A stretch of DNA of 64,000 nt. It comes from Methylopila capsulata (GTDB taxonomy: Bacteria; Pseudomonadota; Alphaproteobacteria; Rhizobiales; Methylopilaceae). A program made the translations under genes and the position numbers. Below the pieces are notes generated by a model that did not search any database, was not told where the DNA came from, and saw nothing but the letters and a program-made list of their open reading frames with translations. Shown here one piece after another: positions 61,776-64,000 of the stretch (its first letter is position 1; every line of letters begins with the position of its first letter). The stretch spans positions 1,054,001-1,118,000 of the forward strand of contig NZ_JAFBCY010000001.1 in assembly GCF_016907975.1 (NCBI RefSeq), read 5' to 3'.

Positions 61776-64000
61776 TTACGGCGCTTGGTTGGGGATCGTC
61801 GGCTCGGCCGTGGCGTCGAATTGGTCGAGCAGCCACCGGGTCGGCGAGCCTTCGCGGAACATCTCTTTCGCCCCGAGTTTGCCCGTGAAGTCTCTCGCGG
61901 TCTTCGCTGCGGCGGCGCGCCGACCTGCCACCATGGCGGGCCGCTCGGCCTCTGCGGCAGCTTTCTTCGCCAGCCGCTCGGCGCTAGCTCTCGTAAGGTC
62001 CTCGAAGGTGAACGCCGCCTTGCCGTTAAGCCGGATCGGTCGCCCGTTCGTCCTGTCGATCAGGCTCCAGACGCCCGTTCCGGTCCCCGGCGCGACCACG
62101 ATATCATCCGCCTCCAGCCCCTCGTCAGGGTTGTCTTCGACGAAGTCCCGGATGGATTGCTCCACGACCGCGGCGAAGTCCGGCGGTGCGTTGCGGTCGC
62201 CGAGATAGAGGTCGGTCCCGTTCACCTGCACGGTGCGGGACTTGTAGACCTTCGCGGCTTCCGTGAGGGCGTTGTCGGTCGAGAGGCCGAGGCGGAGGTA
62301 AAGCCCGCCGAGCTTCTCGATCTCGGCCATTGCGTAGCTCTCATTGGCCGGCTTGTTCCGGCCGAACCACTCCGAGGTGCCCCGCGCCTTCGATCGGAGA
62401 TCGTCTTGGCGCAGACGGAGCGCCTGAGACTGGTCCCCCGTAAAGTCCCCTCGGGTGGCTGTCACCGCCGTCTGAAGGGCCTCCTTCTGGTCCTGCCCAA
62501 GGTACTGCTCAGCCACCCGCGCGGCTTCGTAGAACTCGATCGCCTTGCCGTCCTTCAGGTGAGCGCCCAGGAGCCGCGGGCTCTTCGCGTGGAGCTGCTT
62601 GTAGGTCTCGAAACCCGAGGCCACGGAGGGCGGGAGGTCGGCCCCAGATGTCGTCACGATCGACGCGCCAGCTGCTCCCGCTTCCATGACGTTCTTCCAT
62701 TGCGGGTTCACCGCGCCGTTGCGGCTGAGCCAATCCACCTTGCGGTTGAACGTCTGTAGGGCGATCTGGCCCCGCTTGGCGTCCGCGTCGGGGGCCTTCT
62801 CGGCCGCCTTCATCTGCCGTGCGGCTTCTGCGTCCTCCAGCTCCATCTTCGTCGAAATGGCCTGTTCGCGGCGTTTTTCGCCCGACACGGCGACCCTCTC
62901 ACCCTGCTTGTTCAGGACATAGCCGTCCCCAAGGAACGGGAGGCGGCCGTCCTCACCGAGGATGAGATCGTTCGAGAGGAGGCGGCTCGTGGACACTGCC
63001 GCCCTGCCTTCCAGACGGGCCTTCTCGCGCTCCTTTCGGAGGTGTTCGAGCGTCATTTCATTCCGGGTGATGTAGCCGGTGACGTCGCTTTCCTCCAGCA
63101 CGCCGGGGTTCGCCTTGTGGAACTCGACGAGCTTCTTGGCGTCGAGCTTGCCGGCCTTCGCCTGATCGAGAAAGCTCATGCGGGTGTCCAAGCCACCGTC
63201 ATGGGCGCGCTTGTCCCGCTCGCGCTCCGCCAGAGCGAGCACCCTCAGGGCATCCGCAGCGAACTCCCGGTTGTCCTTCAGAGCCCCGAGCTTGGTCCCG
63301 TCATCCCCCGTTCGGTCGCTCTCAAGGAGCGCCTTGGCGGTCGCGAAGTCGCCTTCATCGGCTAGCGACGAGGCGACGCGGAGCACCTCGCGGTCCTGGT
63401 CCTTGTTCGGGACGTTCAGAAGCTCGCGGTTGCCCTTGTACTTGCCCCGGATGAGCGCCTGGATTTCCTCGGGGGACTTGCCGTCCTCCTTGGCCGCCTT
63501 CACGGTCGTGAGGAAGTCGGAATAGACGTTGTCTCGGGTGTCCGAGTTCAGCCGCTCGGACTTGTATTGTGCCTGCGCGGAGCGGAGCTTGCCGGCGGCG
63601 GCCGAGGCCGTGGGCGTGTAGCCGGCGACGAAGTGCTTGTCGTCTCCGAACGCCTCCAGGTCTTCCTTCATGCCGTCCGCCGCGAGGCGATCGGCGCTGT
63701 CGTTGTCCTTGTCGAAGTCGTTCTCGTAGGCGGTCGCGTTCTGCTCAGCGCGCCACGAGGCCATACGCTGGCCGAACTGCTTCATCCACCCCGCGCGGAA
63801 CCACGGGTTTTGCAGCTCCGTGATCTCGCCCTTCTTCATGGCGTCGCGGGCTTCCTCGAAGGTCATGCCCCCGAGCTTGCGGGTGGCCGCAGCCTCCGCC
63901 TCAGGGCGCGCCGAGTCGGCGTAGCTGTCGAGGAAGCGGTTGAGCGCCGGGTTCAGCGCGCCGAGGCCCCGCGCCAGGGCGAGGAATTGGTTGTCCTGCG
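61776..64000 (-). CDS. T7 gp15-like internal virion protein (5' end cut by window edge)
   Basis: The frame is open from the stop at 61776 to the window edge, at least 741 codons; the first internal Met is at 63866 but the frame runs on upstream without a stop, so the true start is off the window. The protein is highly charged and helical. Features matching T7 internal virion protein C: an N-terminal FEEARDAMKKGEITELQNPW-like segment resembling the gp15 region after its LTPEQRREALNNG, a later NESYAMAEIEKL, and a basic Ala/Lys/Arg C-terminus. T7 gp15 helps form the DNA ejection channel. No database search was possible; the call rests on remembered sequence pattern. Confidence 0.6.
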   Translation of the reverse strand, partial: QDNQFLALARGLGALNPALNRFLDSYADSARPEAEAAATRKLGGMTFEEARDAMKKGEITELQNPWFRAGWMKQFGQRMASWRAEQNATAYENDFDKDNDSADRLAADGMKEDLEAFGDDKHFVAGYTPTASAAAGKLRSAQAQYKSERLNSDTRDNVYSDFLTTVKAAKEDGKSPEEIQALIRGKYKGNRELLNVPNKDQDREVLRVASSLADEGDFATAKALLESDRTGDDGTKLGALKDNREFAADALRVLALAERERDKRAHDGGLDTRMSFLDQAKAGKLDAKKLVEFHKANPGVLEESDVTGYITRNEMTLEHLRKEREKARLEGRAAVSTSRLLSNDLILGEDGRLPFLGDGYVLNKQGERVAVSGEKRREQAISTKMELEDAEAARQMKAAEKAPDADAKRGQIALQTFNRKVDWLSRNGAVNPQWKNVMEAGAAGASIVTTSGADLPPSVASGFETYKQLHAKSPRLLGAHLKDGKAIEFYEAARVAEQYLGQDQKEALQTAVTATRGDFTGDQSQALRLRQDDLRSKARGTSEWFGRNKPANESYAMAEIEKLGGLYLRLGLSTDNALTEAAKVYKSRTVQVNGTDLYLGDRNAPPDFAAVVEQSIRDFVEDNPDEGLEADDIVVAPGTGTGVWSLIDRTNGRPIRLNGKAAFTFEDLTRASAERLAKKAAAEAERPAMVAGRRAAAAKTARDFTGKLGAKEMFREGSPTRWLLDQFDATAEPTIPNQAP

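Larger units (their letters stand above)
60737..64000. mobile_element. End of an integrated podovirus-like prophage at tRNA-Gln (runs off the window)
   Basis: Directly after the tRNA 3' end the sequence becomes locally AT-rich and contains a tandem repeat TCGTACACG, a hairpin (GAGCGCCACGG / complement, 60939-60971), two unknown small genes and a large gene resembling T7 gp15. No host genes are seen to the window end. tRNA 3' ends are common integration sites for tyrosine integrases; the integrase and the second att copy must lie outside the window. The element boundary at 60737 is inferred from the tRNA end. Confidence 0.65.

Overview
The window is high-GC DNA from an alphaproteobacterium, most likely of the order Hyphomicrobiales (Rhizobiales). 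The evidence is gene content: the cell-cycle regulators CtrA, SciP, RcdA and TrcR, a fliF-fliG-fliH-fliN-flbD-flhA operon, an Irr-type iron box before the membrane ferritin gene mbfA, and many alphaproteobacterial DUF families (DUF1013, DUF1153, DUF1192, DUF1206, DUF1465, DUF2093, DUF4170). A placement near Methylopila or Hansschlegelia is only an impression from the proteins.

Layout. Positions 1-10.2 kb hold flagellar genes: the 5' part of fliK on the minus strand behind a sigma-54 promoter, then sciP and the fliF-fliG-fliH-fliN-flbD-(DUF1345)-flhA series on the plus strand, with CtrA-like boxes before sciP, fliF and flhA. From 10.2 to 17.2 kb come general genes: a DUF1275 membrane protein, a metallo-hydrolase, AraC, GNAT and LysR proteins, a lytic transglycosylase, and the divergent peroxide pair ohr/ohrR with two matching inverted sites between them. 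Positions 17.2-19.0 kb carry fliJ and fliI (minus), divergent from ctrA, whose upstream region is packed with CcrM-type GANTC sites. Positions 20.2-25.9 kb are a chemotaxis operon (cheA-cheW-cheY-cheB-cheR) with a hybrid CheA that carries its own receiver domain.

Positions 26-43.4 kb are mostly housekeeping: transporters (EamA, DmeF), gshA, two tandem L,D-transpeptidases, rsmE, ubiA and a coq7-like gene, an ammonium transporter with a sigma-54 promoter, a coupled cysQ-DUF4170-DUF374-kdtA-lpxK operon for lipid A/Kdo, and cheY-cheZ. A 54-base near-copy of the amt 5' end lies about 960 bases upstream of amt, beyond an intervening CDF-type gene. Positions 43.6-60.6 kb include an orphan MotA/OmpA pair, an ABC exporter, rpmE, mbfA, rcdA, trcR, a membrane protein of unknown family, a propionyl-CoA synthetase-type ligase, and an EAL phosphodiesterase. 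Gaps at 41.7-42.1, 44.1-44.5 and 46.6-46.9 kb hold two families of palindromic intergenic repeats.

From 60.7 kb to the end a foreign element begins exactly at the 3' end of a tRNA-Gln gene. It contains two small unknown genes and a large gene, running off the window, that resembles the internal virion protein C (gp15) of T7-like podoviruses. This looks like one end of an integrated podovirus-like prophage.

How the genes fit together: CtrA would drive fliF, flhA and sciP. SciP antagonises CtrA. RcdA helps deliver CtrA to ClpXP. FlbD with sigma-54 would drive late flagellar genes such as fliK. The che genes steer the flagellum. This regulatory logic is known from Caulobacter and is inferred here from gene identity plus visible sites. 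No CRISPR array, rRNA gene or insertion sequence was seen.
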